Notes: a model not told the origin generated them from the letters alone. Counted from the stretch's first letter, positions 22,426 through 35,440 are shown. The stretch is 64,000 nt of DNA from Anastrepha obliqua (GCF_027943255.1 NC_072896.1:67412501-67476500); one strand, 5' to 3'. Made by a program: numbers and translations.

Positions 22426-24719
22426 CTTTCATAAAATTGATTTTGATTTTTCAATAAACGCACTGTATAGGCTACACAACATTAATTTTGGAAGCAAATA
22501 TTTTCCAAAGTTGTTCCAGCGGAATTACTAACATATTTCTAATCTTTTAATATAAATTACAAAAACCATTCGTTAAATTAATAGTCTATATTAAAAAAAA
22601 GTAGAAGAATAGAGTTGAATTTCAAAAGAGACCTTCAAAACAGACTTGTTTTTCGCTTTGAAAACTCACATATTCTATACTGATGAAACAAGGACTCTAC
22701 CCGAAATATCATCATCATTAATAAAATTCAATAAGTAATGTCTTTAATAATTTTGCTCAACTTTGTTATAGAACCTTTTAGACTACTCAATATATTACAT
22801 AACATACCGATTTGAAAAATTGTTTTCTTACTCACTGTACTATATTTTTTTGCATGGTCATCCACCTTTTTTCAAAATTCTTCTTCTGAACTCACTGTTC
22901 TACATACATACATACATGCATACGAATATTAAAAAAGCAATCGAAAAAACGATGAATCAGTGATTTTTAAATTAATTCGCTTCGTTGTCTGTTTCTCCTT
23001 TTATTTTTTTATTTCGACATTTCCCTACTTAATCATCTTATTGCCTGCCGCAGCATAGAAAGAAAAAATGTAAGAATCATAAAGCATTAAAAAGTACAAA
23101 TAAAAGGCAGGTAAACAACAGAATGGCGTGATGAGCACAGTACCAATCCTCCCATCTTACTTACTTTCTTCCACTTCCACTATAACTTCGTTTATTACTG
23201 CAGCTTTGTTTATTTTCTAGCACTATATTATTTGTATGTTCTTATTTGTAATTTTTCATGCTCTTCTTATGTGAAAAATTTACAAGAAGTACGAAGTTAA
23301 AACACAAATAAATAAGCCAAACAAAGTTGCTTGGAAAAAATAGCAGGTGAATTTAGTCAGCATTAAAAAATTCTGGTGCCGCAGTAGCTGTTATTCTTAT
23401 TTGTATGGAAGGTATTAAAGGAGGAGAGCAGCGTGCACATTCTGTCGATCGCTCTCCATCTTAATCGCTCACTATTATTTTATTATTCGTTAGCGCCGCT
23501 CACAACAAATAACCAGCGTAATGCCCTTGGCACTCTTGGCAAACTCTTTGCCGTTTACGTGCTCACAATTCCAACTACCTGTGCACTCAGCAAGTCGCTT
23601 TGTGTTGGGATTCACCTTTCTTTACACCGCAATCGCAAGATCACCAACCTGACTCTCTTGACTCAAGTGACTGTGTCTGACAAGTACAACGCTTATGCTT
23701 AGCCACAATTTCTGATGTGAGTTTTCTTGCCTTTGGTCGTTTTGGTTATACGATTTCGTACATTTTTTCTCCAACTCTGCTGTTTCGTATCCGTTTATCT
23801 GTGAGCAGCCGTTTATCGTTTATCTACAAACATATGTCTATCTGTACATTTGTATACAATCATCTAAATAGCTATTTTTTCCGCACTAGCAATATTATTC
23901 CTCCTTCCAGCTGCTGTCGGTCAGTTTATGTGTGTTTCTCTGCAAATTCAAAATTTTTTTGTTTGTTTTTTTTTGTTTGTTTTTTTTTTGTTTATTCTGC
24001 TTTTATGTTTGATGGTTTCATTGGAATGTGCGTCAGCTACGACACATATTACTTCTGCTTCTGTCCCCGCTGTAGTTGCCTTCTGCCGAACTGCAGTTGC
24101 ATATCTGTTGTACGTTCAATGTCAACGACGCATTGGACTCTATGTATGCACGACTGACTGTCAACAGCTTTGCTCCACCTATACCACATCGTTCTTCTGT
24201 CCACTTTGCAATTGAAATCGCTTTTGCGGTTGCTGTCTTTGGCGCTGGGCAGATGCATGCATACACATTGGGGTGGCCGCTATTTCTGAAATTATTGAGA
24301 ATATTCTGTTCCATGTTCTGCTCCACGTTTCAGAAATATGTAGATATTTAAAAACTTTGAAATATGTATGACATAACTTTGAAGTTATGTTACGAATTTT
24401 CTGTATTTTCTAAACCGCATGGCCGCCAATGCGCCAGATATAGTAGATCCTTACACTTGTAAAACTCTTTGATGGTAAGAATCGTGAGATTATTTGTTGT
24501 GCGTATTTTCGTTTCATTTGATTTATTAAGACTATGGTTACGAAACCTTACAGACTGGAGCTGAAATGAATTAAAGAAAAGATTTAAAAGTAAATTGATT
24601 TGACCTTAGAGAAAAAAGAGGTCTAGGAAATGCAAAATCGAAAAATTCTATTAATTTCAGTAAAAGACCTAGCAATAGATGCATAATCTAAGGAATTTTA
24701 TTTAAAACTTCTAACATGC
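22426..24719. other. Intron-like or intergenic DNA
   Basis: 23,430-24,330 is less AT-rich, with several overlapping ORFs on both strands, none containing a domain I recognise. CATA microsatellites occur near 22905. T-rich runs at 23950-24000 are low complexity. Conserved regulatory DNA is possible here but not demonstrable by reading. Confidence 0.35.
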
Positions 24720-25200
24720 AACAGAAAGTGAAAAGGCAAACCCCTTTGAAGAATATTGCAGCTTATCAGCTCCAGTAGATTTGGATAATCAATGATACCA
24801 CAGACAATGTCATAGATAAATACAATGCTCTCATAGTGTACGCCTTCAGGAAAATGGAATTTATTAACAAACAAGACGGCCGTGGCTCGTTAAAATGAAG
24901 AGATTGCAGAGCAAACCGCCCAAAGCTGCGTTGAACTCTTTCGATCCCTTGGGAGTAAACAGTATTAGTATTTTCAAGCTTCAAAAACAATATACTATGC
25001 GAAACAACATCGAGAGCTTCATAGTAGCAAAATCTGTGCAGACAACGTCTACTTGATGACCAGTTTTATATGATGAAATTTGACTGAATTCAACCAGGTT
25101 GGTAACTGTAGAACGCCCACAGATAAAGCCATTTCTTTCACAAAGAAGCACGTTTTATAGTACCTTTCGCCACCTCTTCCAAAAGCTTTGAGCAAGTAGT
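24720..25200 (-). pseudogene. Jockey-type LINE fragment with internal deletion
   Basis: The reverse strand reads NGFICGRSTVTNLVEFSQ, then TGHQVDVVCTDFA, then VSHSILFLKLE. It then jumps to IERVQRSFGRFALQSLHFN and YLSMTLSVV. These are an early RT block (RSTVTNLV..F, QVDVV.TDF..AFD) joined to the post-RT C-terminal block (KIERVQ..F.RFALR.L), with the catalytic YADD region deleted. Many stops; it is a relic. Confidence 0.65.
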
Positions 25201-26125
25201 GAGTTTAGGCATACTTAGGTCTATAGAATATAAATCCAAATGTTATGGAATTTTCGTTATAGAATTTCCAGGAATTATTGCGCATTGTGTCAGCTATAAA
25301 TAGAAAGAATAAGAAAAAAGTCTGAGAGGGTTGCTTTTCAAAAATATTCAAAAAAAAATTCGTTTTTCGAAAAAGCATTTTTTAAACGTGAATCTCTAGT
25401 CGAAACCGGTATAGAGGTTTTGCGATCAGTTTAAAATTTCATATTTCATAGTTTTTTTGGTAACTTTACATTTCCAGAGGCCGTCTCGAACAAAACTAAT
25501 ATGTTTTTTGCTGCTAAAAATTATGGCCACCCTAACGCGCATACATATGTAGGTATATAAATATGCATGATCATTTGTGTGTAAGTTTAATTGTTCTTTG
25601 CTTTGTGGAAGCGATTTAAATTATTGGATTAAAATTTTGCTATTGCCTCGTTTTATATTTTTTCATTTATTATTTTATTTTTTATTTTTTATCATTTATT
25701 ATTTTATTTTATTTTTCGTTTTACTCTATTTTTATTTTCGTGTTTTTGTTTTCTAATTTCTTTTAGTCACTATTTTTTATTATTTTATTTTAGTTTATTT
25801 TTTCTATATTTATTTTAATGGGACTAAATTTTTTATTATAATATTATGTTTTATTTAATTTTTATTTCTTTTTATATCACTTTTATTCCTTTTTTATTTT
25901 ATATTATTACTTTAATTGCAGTTTGTTTTATTTTAACTTTTACTTCATTTATTTTCTGTTTAATTCTATGTATTTTTATTTTATTTTGCTTTATTTTACT
26001 TTAATTTAATTTGTTTTACTTAATATTTTTATTTTATTGTTTCATCTTTTATTTTTTTTTGTGTTATTTAATTTAATTGTATAGGTGTACGAATAATTTC
26101 CCTTAGTTTTTCAACCACGCATAAA
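25201..26125. other. T-rich low-complexity tract
   Basis: 25,620-26,080 is a strand-asymmetric run of TTTTATTTTA-type repeats without coding potential. 25,200-25,600 shows nothing recognisable. Confidence 0.5.
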
Positions 26126-26690
26126 CAAATTTATTTGGGAAGAAGCGTACCTTGACTTCAGTTAAAAAGTCCGTGCAGAAGTAAAAACTACTTAATTGTT
26201 TAGGGTTAAACTTTTTCATTTTTCGACATAAACCCCTTTTACACTTATACACTTCGTCAAACCCTGTTCTAGTTTGTTCATCTCTTCCGAATATAGGATT
26301 TGTTCAAGTCTGAAAAATAGCCTTTCGTTTCTGCAATCACTTACTCGTTTGAATTAAATCTGTCCCCCTTCAGTCCGAGGGATCCAAGTCTAGTCTAGAA
26401 AATAAGTCAAACCAGTTGAAACCCCATTTCCATTAGTTTTGCGACCAAAACCGCTGAGCCATGAAGTGGTGGTGCATTCTCCTGATGAGAAAGGGAAATC
26501 ACTGGACTTCTTCGATTCAAACGAATGTCAAACACAAAGAAATATACCGATCTGGCTGAAATTTGGTCTGTGTTCTTCCAAGAGATGCAACTAACTAAAC
26601 ATAGGCTTTCTACACGCCAGTAGCGTCATCGCTCTGACTTTGCATGGCCTTTTAAAACGACCCTCTTATTGACCACTATTAGCCAATACT
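26126..26690 (-). pseudogene. DD34D-type mariner remnant, internally deleted
   Basis: Reverse strand pieces read HQENAPP (family QQENAPAHTS), VAKLMEMGFQLV, then RFNSNE.VIAETKGYFSDLNKSY and KGFMSKNEK. This matches the C-terminus of irritans-type mariners (K-F-SNEEVI-ET-AYF-DL-KSYY). About 26510-26690 looks like the non-coding 5' segment joined after a large deletion. Confidence 0.55.
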
Positions 26691-27029
26691 TTTTCCCTTC
26701 GTTAAAGGATAATTGGCCAATCGGGTGTGGCCAAAGTCTTTGAAATGAAGCGAGTGAAAGTTAGTCTCCGTTGGTGCCTCAAAAAGAAGTAGTCTTGCGA
26801 TATACATTATAACTCGCGATATAATTATCTGAAACAAAAAACTCAAAAACATTTGTTAACAGAGATTTTTCTCGAGATATAAGTATTTGTTTTACAATTT
26901 CAAAATTTTTTGTAGCACTTCGAGGCCAAAAAATTAATTCTCGCTAAAACAATAGGCCTATTTGGCCTCAAGACGAGGAACGTTCAAATAATCATAACTC
27001 CTTAATAACTTCAATTTACTTAACTAATA
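26691..27029. repeat. Relative of the nested MITE at 4962-5695
   Basis: 26785-26860 (GTAGTCTTGCGATATACATT, AACTCGCGATATAATTATC) lines up with 5150-5230 (GTAGTTTTGCGGTGCCCCTC, AACTCGGTGTTAAATCATC). Diverged. It directly abuts the large hairpin, so both may belong to one element family. Confidence 0.4.
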
Positions 27030-27696
27030 ACACAGGCCTGCGAAATTTAACTTTTTTCAGTTTCTAGAATGGCTGTACTTGTTTCTTGTAGTTTTTTATG
27101 CGCTGAAAACGAATGTGACCTTCAAAATGCTCCATCACGTCAGGATTTTTGGTAAATGAAGCCTAAAAGGTCAAAAAATGGCCATTTTAGCCATTTTTGA
27201 TAATTTTTTTTTGGGATAGAAAATTTTTTTTTTCAATTTTCGACGAAAAGGTCGCATAGTACAACTCTTTAGCTTTAAAACCCATTTTTTTAAATTATTG
27301 TACGATTTTTTAAAAAAAAGTTATGACATTTTGAAATTAACAGTTTCAGTTACGCCAATAGACGTTATACCCAACGTATACGTAACTGAAACTGTTAATT
27401 TCAAAATGTCATAACTTTTTTTTAAAAAATCGTACAATAATTTTAAAAAATGGGTTTTAAAGCTAAAGAGTTGTACTATGCGACCTTTTCATCCAAAATT
27501 GAAAAAAAAAAAATTTTCTATCCCAAAAAAAATTATCAAAAATGGCTAAAATGGCCATTTTTTGACCTTTTAGGCTTCATTTACCAAAAATCTTGACGTG
27601 ATGGAGCATTTTGAAGGTCAGATTCGTTTTCAGCGCATAAAAAACTACAAGAAACAAGTACAGCCGTTCTAGAAACTCACCCTCGCAGGACTGTGT
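27030..27696. repeat. Near-perfect 667 bp inverted repeat (long hairpin)
   Basis: The left arm 27030-27354 and right arm 27381-27696 are inverted copies separated by a 26 bp loop. Conspicuous shared blocks include GGCTGTACTTGTTTCTTGTA, TTCAAAATGCTCCATCACGT and AACTGTTAATTTCAAAATG (in either strand). Mismatches are few in the inner 250 bp and more frequent at the outer ends. A transcript would fold into a ~300 bp dsRNA stem. It may be a foldback transposon or a hairpin-RNA locus; sequence alone does not decide. Confidence 0.9.
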
Positions 27697-30600
27697 AATT
27701 TCCGATTTACACAAATGAAATTTCGACACAATATCCTTAAGATATTATGCATTCAAAAAGTCTAAATATCTTATCCCTCGTAATCCCCAGCCAGTTCACA
27801 ATACACTTTTTTCCGTTCTTAATTTTCATAAATAAGAAGCGAGATCCGTTGCTTTAAAACATGCCCCCATGAGAGCTGAAATGTTGTATAGAATATGATT
27901 TCAATCGCTCTCCATCCTTCTCAGGCCCCTTCTGTAGTCCGTTTGCAGTAGTAGTCCTCAATTCTTTCCACATGCTCTTATAGCAGACTGCAATGCTTTA
28001 GCCATTTCTTCTCCGCGCTTCTATGTTACTCATCCTGAGAAGTTTACAGTTGAAAATGCCTGAAAAAATGTCGATAGCCTTACATTTATGCCATTTCGTA
28101 ATGGAGTTTTCAAATGGATTTTTGTTTCCTTTGCTTGTTTATCTTCCTCAGAAAAGTGTCCAGTCTGACTTTGGGTACTGACTTTGACTTTGTCTTAGAA
28201 GTCAAAGTTTCTTTCTAAAAACTGGATTTTGTTGTTGAGTCAGATTGCAGTAGATCATTAATTATCGACGTGAATTTCGTGGAAAACTAGTTTTTCCGCA
28301 GACAAGATATTTTGTATATCTTTTGAAGTAAATACTTATACGGGAAATATCTAACATTTAGCAGGAGAGATTAAAGATCCAGTTAGGGAAAGTATAACTC
28401 TACACTGAGCCGGCAGACGTGGTCGTTTTCTTTACCTATTTCTGGAATTTCTGAAGAGATGCTCATATTTCTTCTACTCATTGTGATGCCGAAACTGAAA
28501 GTCATAACAGAGCGGACGAGCTTTTATGCTGAAACTTAGATTGTGTGGCGGGAATTGTGAGCAAAAAACTGATCTTCAACTTTGCAGCAATTTTCTTATT
28601 AACAAAAAATATAAGATCTTCTAGTTTAAGAAGAAATAAAACTTCTTTGTGCTCACCTGCCTTCTCACTCTGCAGGCGGTATAGATAAAGTGCATATGTC
28701 ACTGTCCTCACCGACCAAAAACAAAAAAGTAATAGCCGCCAGTCACCACATGTTTAGAAAAAGTTGAAGAAAAGAAAAAGAGCACATTGAGCCAGACAGT
28801 ACGTGCAATAGCTCAGTTGACATGATGGACTATGAAAAGTGACTGCGTGCACTCCTCCTTCAAATTCAAAGCCTTTTGCGCTTGTGCCAACAACGTGTTT
28901 ACAATTTATGCTTACTTCGGTTAAAGTGCTCAAGCATTACCAGCAATTGGCCACAAAAACACTTGTACAGCAGAGCTGGAGATAGCAAGTGCAGCGGTGG
29001 CAGCGGTACAATGGAGACACCACAATAGCCTCTCGCCTGCAACATACATACATATGTATGTGCATATACACCAGAAATAAGATTACTCAGTGGCCGCAAC
29101 TCAACGCCACCAATTCCCAAGTATGTATGCATTTTTTCCTGTGTCGGCCCCTGTCCCCTGACGACGCCGTCTGCAGCGTATCTTAGAACTTTCTTTTATA
29201 TCGTCAGCTGAAGCATCCTTTTGCTCGCTTGCTTGTTATGGCACTAAAATCTTACGCCTTTTCACTCTTGCACTTGCTGACTTTTGCTGATTGTGTGTAC
29301 AAGTAGTTTTGTTGCAGTAACTTTCAAATATTCATGGAATGCCGTCTTTCAGCACTACTTGAGCGATTATTGTCACTGTTGAGCAGGCTCTTGCTGTATC
29401 GGTTGCGTCGTCCTCCCTATTCTCATATACCATTCCCATTCTCATCATCTTTATCTTCAATTCGGGTTTCTTGTCGCTCCAAGTCAACATCACTTGATCT
29501 CTTCGAAGTCTGCTTTTATGGGCAATATTCGAGACCCGCGCAGCTTGCCATGCAGCTAAATGAATTCCTGACATTTCACCTCCTTTTTACCTCGTCAAAC
29601 CCTTTGCGCTCATTTTTCCACGCTGCCAGCGTCTTTCAAGTCTTCTTCATCTTTTGGCCTGTTGTGTTGCAAAGCTGTTATGGCAACATTGCTATTGCAT
29701 GTCAAACGCATACATGTATGTACTTATGTGTGTGTGTGTATGATTTTATTGTGTTGCCACAGTCGCTGTTGGCGAACACATGTTTGTGCCGCTACGTATT
29801 CGATACCAACGACCGAAAGCGACGACTCATGATGTGATTCAATGTGATGTGCTGCGTTTTGCTATGCTATGCAACGCTGGATTGGCTGTGATGTGTAATG
29901 CGTTATGTGTGTTATTGTTGCGCTTGCCGGTAACAATGCAACACTGCAATTATGTATCTCAAGTTTGAAACTCAATAAGACAATAGCCGGGGCGTTGCTT
30001 TCTAGGATTAGATTACAACCAACTACAGTTGCATGGCTGCCGTTGCTTCTGTATTAGATTTGCGTACTTTGATAGCGATTTTACATACATACATACGTAT
30101 TTTATTTTCTACCAGCCTGTACCTGATGCCCTAGCGCTGATTAATTGCAATGGAAGCAACAAAACAGAAAAAGAAATCTAAACAACCAGCAGATCTTTAA
30201 CGCCTCAGTACCACAACAAGCTGTGAAACCTTGTCCTCTGCAGCTTTTCGTTATCTGCTGCAAAAATTTATGTGGGAGTCTTTTTTCAATTTAATGAATT
30301 CGCATGAATGATTTTAGTCTCTTTGCGGGCCGCTTAAAATGCACACATCTTTGGCACTTATTCATAGTAGGCTGCTGCATTTTTGCCGATCACTGTAATT
30401 AAGGTAAAACATGCCGCAATTTTGCAGCCGTCAAACAGCAAGTGCTATGTGGCATGAAATGGCTTGGTGTGTACTTCTATGCATCTACACTTGTGTGATG
30501 GTTATTTTCTTTCATGTTATTTTCGTTATATATGTTATGTTTTGTTATTATATATAATCTTACGTAACGTTATGTTATGCAATGCCATTTTTTTATTTTA

Positions 30601-30797
30601 TTTTATTTTCGTTGTGCACTTTATGTTTTCTAATGTAATTTTATGTCGAATAATGTTATTTTATGTTATGTTGTATGCTAAAATAATATATTATTTCATT
30701 TCATTTTGTTTAATTTTTCTATCTTTTTTCGCTTCTTCGTTTTTCGTGAAGAATGATCAGAGAGTGCGTGACGTCACGTTTGCCAAGTAGTGCAGTG
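27697..30797. other. Intron-like or intergenic DNA
   Basis: No supported coding exon. 28,880-30,080 is less AT-rich, with overlapping ORFs on both strands and no recognised domain. Palindromic CATACATATGTATG microsatellite at about 29045. Degenerate TTATG/TTATGT tracts at 30520-30690. TGACGTCA (CRE-like) at about 30769, just before the next repeat. Confidence 0.4.
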
Positions 30798-32131
30798 TTG
30801 CCAACCATTTGCTCTTCACAATAAATTTAGTGCTTTTTTATACTCAAAATGCGACAATTTTTAAGTTTGGTGTTTGTTTCTTTTTGGTTTTAATTTAAAG
30901 CTACCGAAACTATAAGTTAAAAAAATTTATTATTAAACAAAGGAAGGTTAAAAAAGGTCACTCTGAGAAGGTTTTAGTGCTAATAAAAATTTGTCGATTC
31001 TTATAAAATTTAGTATTTTGAAAGTGAAAATTTAATTTTTTTCCTTTTGAGGTTATGCCAGAATATTAAATCTTCTTCTCTTAACTCTTCTTAACCTTGA
31101 AAACCTTTTAAAAGCGTTTGAATTTACTGAATGCGAACTAAAACCATAGAGATTTAATCGTTTCGTCCGGTCCCCATTCCTTAGTGGGGCATAGGGCATC
31201 AAGAGGTGTATTCACAGTAAAAATAAGAATCAAAGTACCAGAAAATACTGAACAAACCATAAAGACATTTTTACAAAAAGAGTACTTTATTTTGTTACAT
31301 AACCTGAAATACAGCAAATAAGTCATTCCCTTAACAAAAGAGTTTCTTTTACCAAAAAAACTCATAAATTAAATTGTACATTTCGATAACACATTTATTT
31401 AAAACAAAACTCACATTTTAAAGACAATTTGTCACGCATACAAAGTTTTTCAAGTAATTCAATAAAAATTTGGTATTTTATTTTTTTTAAATGCGTTTTT
31501 ATATCCAAACCTAGGCAACACTGCAATAGCGGGACATAGATTTGACTGCTGAAAGGAGAAGAAGAAAAAAAAGTTGGAAATTAAAAATGTAAATATAGCG
31601 AGAAATGTCATATTGGCTGATAAGAAATATAACAAAGCTTATATCCCACGCTTTATTGAGGTTCTTACTATCACAATTTTTCACTGCACATTTCATTTTT
31701 CCTTATCTTTCACTTATACACTTTCACGAATTATCTTATTTTTGCGTAAATATTCACACGTTTGGTTAATTAAGGCACATTTCAAAAAAGAAACGAATAT
31801 TCATAAACATCAACAATAACCGAAATCATGGGCAATGTGACCAGATCTTAAAAAAACAGTAAAGTTAAATAAAACTAAGTGAATTATTGATCTAATTTTT
31901 AAAAAATGTATATTTTACAAAATTATAAACATTACATTTTAATTAAAACATATTACAAAAATTTCATGAAGAAATAAATAAAACTCGGAGACTAAATAAC
32001 AAAAAAATTCTAAATCAAGTTACGAAAATATTAATCTGGCCATATTGGTGCTAAAATCACGCCACTCATTGTCAAATTCGCTTAGAGCAAAGTAACGGAA
32101 CCACGATAGGCGCCATCTCTTATAATCTCCA
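30798..32131 (+). repeat. Dispersed repeat family, copy A
   Basis: Runs from TTGCCAACCATTTGCTCTTC to GATAGGCGCCATCTC and is alignable with 61938-63463. Internal inverted motifs include TGTTGCC at the start and GGCAACA near 31515, and GTGACCAGATCTTAA near 31835 against TTAATCTGGCCAT near 32032. No coding frame, so a non-autonomous element of unknown class. It interrupts a degenerate TTATG-rich tract. Confidence 0.75.
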
Positions 32132-32700
32132 TCGTGGTTTTTCGTTACATATAATATTTTTTCTTATTTGTCTTATGTAATGTTACATCATATTTATGAT
32201 ATATTATTTTATTTTCGTTATGTACTTTATGCTTTGTTGCATTATGTAATGTTATGTTTCTAATGTTAGTTCATTTTATGTTATGTTTTCATTTTATTTT
32301 GCTTGCTTTTATTTTATTTTATATTTGATTTTCGGTATGTGTTATACATAATGCTTTGTTAAGTTGTGTTACGTAATGTTATGTTGTATTATATAATATT
32401 AGTTAATTTAGGCTATGTTTTTTTATTTTCCTTACTTCTCTTTTGTTTTATTTCGTTACTTAACATATTATACATTCAGTTTTCTTATGTTCTCTTACGT
32501 AGTGTTAATTTTTTAAATTTTATTTGAGTTTATTTCATTTTATGTTGTGATTTAATTTTATTTTGCTTACATTTCTTTTAGTTTCGTTACATACATTATG
32601 TTTTTTATGTTATCTTTTGTAATCTTATTTTATTTCATATTTGGTTGGTATGTACATTATGTTTTGTTGAGTTGTGTTGTGTTATATAAAGTTGTTTTAT
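32132..32700. repeat. Degenerate TTATG-rich tract
   Basis: Repeated ATGTTATG, TTTTATTTTATTTT and GTTACGTAATG variants. It looks like an old expanded pentamer/hexamer satellite, complementary in unit to the CATAA array at 11.84 kb. Confidence 0.5.
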
Positions 32701-34189
32701 TTTGTTTTCTATTCGAGTAAGTCTTAATGAACGCCGCATTGACGGAGTCACACAAACGTGTCAGCATTATTTGAAGGGTCCCGAGTGTTTTTCTACCAGG
32801 CGACACTTTGCAGGTGGGTTTTCTGTGATTTGGGTAGATTTCAGTTACCAAAGCAGAACACCTATGTTTGATTTTTTAATAATATTGTAAGTTTGTATTG
32901 CGTTTAAATGGAGAACTTTTTATTTGCTTAACTACTAATAAATGTTGCATTAAACAAAGGCTGCTCCTCCAATTAATGGCTTCTCTGCCCCTGTACCAGC
33001 AAATGAATTTTTGTGCAAAAACGAACAGTGCCATCGAAATGCAAAAATACCAAACCATCAATAATAATTTAAAAAAAATTTAAATATTTAGTTTGTTAGA
33101 ATTTACTGCCAGACAATAAACCACAAAAAAAACTACTAAGTAAAACAACTGGAGTGCCATTTCGCAGTCAGTGCGACGAAGTCGATTGCTGGCACTTTCT
33201 GAGATTCCAAATGCGATTGCAATGCTGCGGCAAGTGTTGGAATGCCACAAAAACATAAAACACAAAATTACAGTTTGGGAAATAAAATAATTGTTAAATA
33301 GCAGCCAGAAGCACGTGCGCAAAAAAGACAAAAACAAAAAAAAAACAAATGCGAATGTAAAAATAAGCACAAAAATTGGCATAGTTTCAAAAAATCTCTC
33401 GGCAAACAAAACTCACAGAACTAATTAAAAATATAAAAAAATCAAATCAACAGTTACACAGTTGAAAAGAACAACAGAAGTTGGAATTGGAAATTGTTGT
33501 GCAAAAATCAAAAATAAATAATAATTAGAAGCGCATAGACCTGGAGCGATAAGTGGGAGATAGAGAAAGATGAACGTTTATTTTACGTGTAATATATTTT
33601 ATTTAGAGTTAACTTAAATTAGGTTTTATTGAAACTACTTACTGATAAGTCCAACTTTTTTTCACAGTACTGAAGCAGATGTCGTAGGTTCAAAACCAGA
33701 TAGTAAAATAGTATCTTATAAGGATCGCGGCTCGGCTAACAATCGCAAATTTTCTAATGTAATTCGTTTATAAAAATGCTTTTTTATTCAAAAGCATCTG
33801 CAGCAAGAAGGCGGCATTCGACAATGAGCTCAATGACTCTCAAAGATACGAGTAACAAACCCATCTGCTATGCGCCAGTAACGCCTTTCGTTGAGGATTT
33901 ACCAGGAAAACCTGTTACAGCTTTAGCTCAGTGATTATTCACCATCAGTAGCGCTAAAACTGGTAAACGCGTTTTTTTTCTCATAAACAGAGGTTATAAT
34001 AATGTGACCAGCTGTAGAAAAAATTTTCCTAAAGTTGAAGATTTTGATTGCCTGATTTCTTGAAAAATTAGGAAAATTATTTAAGGAGAATGACAAAGTC
34101 GATGGTCTGCTTCAACGAAAAATAACAAATGCTATTGCTAAAGCTCTCGAAAGAAAAGTGCTTAAAATTTTTGCAAATTATAACAAGGT
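32701..34189. other. No recognisable gene
   Basis: ORFs at 32702-32890, 32898-33083 and 33080-33409 (reverse) overlap and show no domain. A/C-rich non-coding sequence at 33300-33500 could be untranslated or intronic. Confidence 0.35.
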
Positions 34190-34385
34190 TAGTCTTAGAA
34201 ACGATTACATTATTTTCCAGAACAGCCTGAATAATAGCGAATGTTAGTCGCAGAGATAACTTTTGGTAATTCTTGTGTTATACTTTTCCGTAAAGTTTTA
34301 CGATATTACCAATTGTTGAGGCCGAGAAATTCAATTTAGTAGCGATTTGTCTGTTAGTCGTGTTCTTCTTTTTCCCATGATGACT
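34190..34385 (-). pseudogene. Tc1-like transposase N-terminal (HTH) fragment
   Basis: The reverse strand reads MGKRRTRLTDKS and, after frame slips, NRQIATKLNFSASTIGNIVKLYG, then KLSLR..R. This is the arrangement of the first helix-turn-helix of Tc1-type transposases followed by the linker (K-LS-RD-R). A 5' flank of the same relic may extend left to about 34000. Confidence 0.45.
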
Positions 34386-34425
34386 TTTTGTAAAACCTTA
34401 TGACGTATTTAATAGCAAAATAAAA

Positions 34426-35440
34426 TCAAAACCTTAAAATTACGCGTAAATCCAGTGGAGTAACCAATGGGAGAGCGGCGACGATGTATTCAGCAAATTC
34501 CGCGAATCTGGTCCAATCAGCTTTGTTGAAGTTGATGTATGACCGGTGATCCGCGGAAATAAAGTCGGCAGGTTTCTCGATCGAGATGATAACGGGCAAG
34601 TGGTCTGATGCAAGCGATAGCATAGGCCGCCAGGTTATGCTATTTATCAGACCTGCGCTAGCAGTTGTGATGTCAGGCGAGCTGCTGCAATTGCCCACTA
34701 TCCTAGTGCTGAATGTCGAATCGTCTATCTGCTCTGCCAATAGCTGTTTTGTCTGTTGGACCGCAGTTATCTTGACACCATGTCGGCTCATGAAGTCGAC
34801 TATCTCGTCAATCTTACTTGTAAGTCCGTTGCAGTGCAGTTATAAGAGTTTAAAACTCCTCGAGAGTGTGATCGTAACTCGGGGGGTGAGGAACGCGTGG
34901 TGTTGGACCTGCTGTGCAATCCGCAAAAGTTGTTGTGGCCCGACGTTGACGGACGGTTGCGGGTGCAGCAGGGGGCAACGAAGTCGCGCGTTCACTCACG
35001 GGTGGTGCGCAGGCTAGAGCACCAGCCGAAAGAGGCACCAGCCATTGCAAGAATTGCATTGGACTGTTGTCAGGTTTCGAGGGACCCTGGTCTGACACAC
35101 GGAGCAGACGGTGCGGGGGACCATTAGCTGCTGATTTGTCCCCGCACTGGTATAGGAGCAGAAGGGTTGTGGGTCAAGGGAAGGGTTGTGTTGCGCCTGA
35201 GGTCTCCTTACCGTTCAGGTATTGTTGGTGGCGGCAGTTTGACGTGCCGGCACTGAGGGCGGTATCACCGCCTGATGGCGGGGGTAATACGTGGCCATAT
35301 ACCTTGTGGACCACTCCCTGTGAGTCTTAAGGCCTGAACAGGTCTTAAGATGGCATCACCCGTTGTACTTATTGCACCTGACCGAGGGGGAGTTCGGGTG
35401 GAGCCGTTTGTGGCAGATGCAGCAGTAAAATACCTCTAGT
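34426..35440 (-). pseudogene. LINE 5' part: ORF1-like segment and endonuclease with internal deletion
   Basis: Reverse strand. 34850-35098 encodes a Pro/Ala/Thr-rich peptide (SLPPAAPATVRQRRATTTFAD...PTPRVPHP) like the upstream part of some Jockey-related elements. An endonuclease N-terminus follows (HCNGLTSKIDEIVDFM..HGVKITAVQQTKQ), then a deletion, then the endonuclease C-terminus containing the catalytic SDHLPVIISI and the W..F transition into the RT linker. The catalytic Glu/Asp centre of the endonuclease is missing. GC-rich composition at 34880-35440 contrasts with the surroundings. No RT follows to the left. Confidence 0.7.

Noticed and set aside
23717..24351. Several overlapping ORFs of 90-146 codons on both strands
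   Set aside because: Phe/Cys/Ser-rich products from T-rich DNA, overlapping on both strands; no motif or conserved order.
27030..27696. microRNA cluster
   Set aside because: The stem is ~300 bp, far longer than a pre-miRNA; hpRNA or foldback element fits better.
29334..29837. 167-codon forward ORF
   Set aside because: Longest unexplained ORF on this strand in the region, but its product contains a TGTG microsatellite translation and no recognisable domain; an antisense ORF overlaps it.
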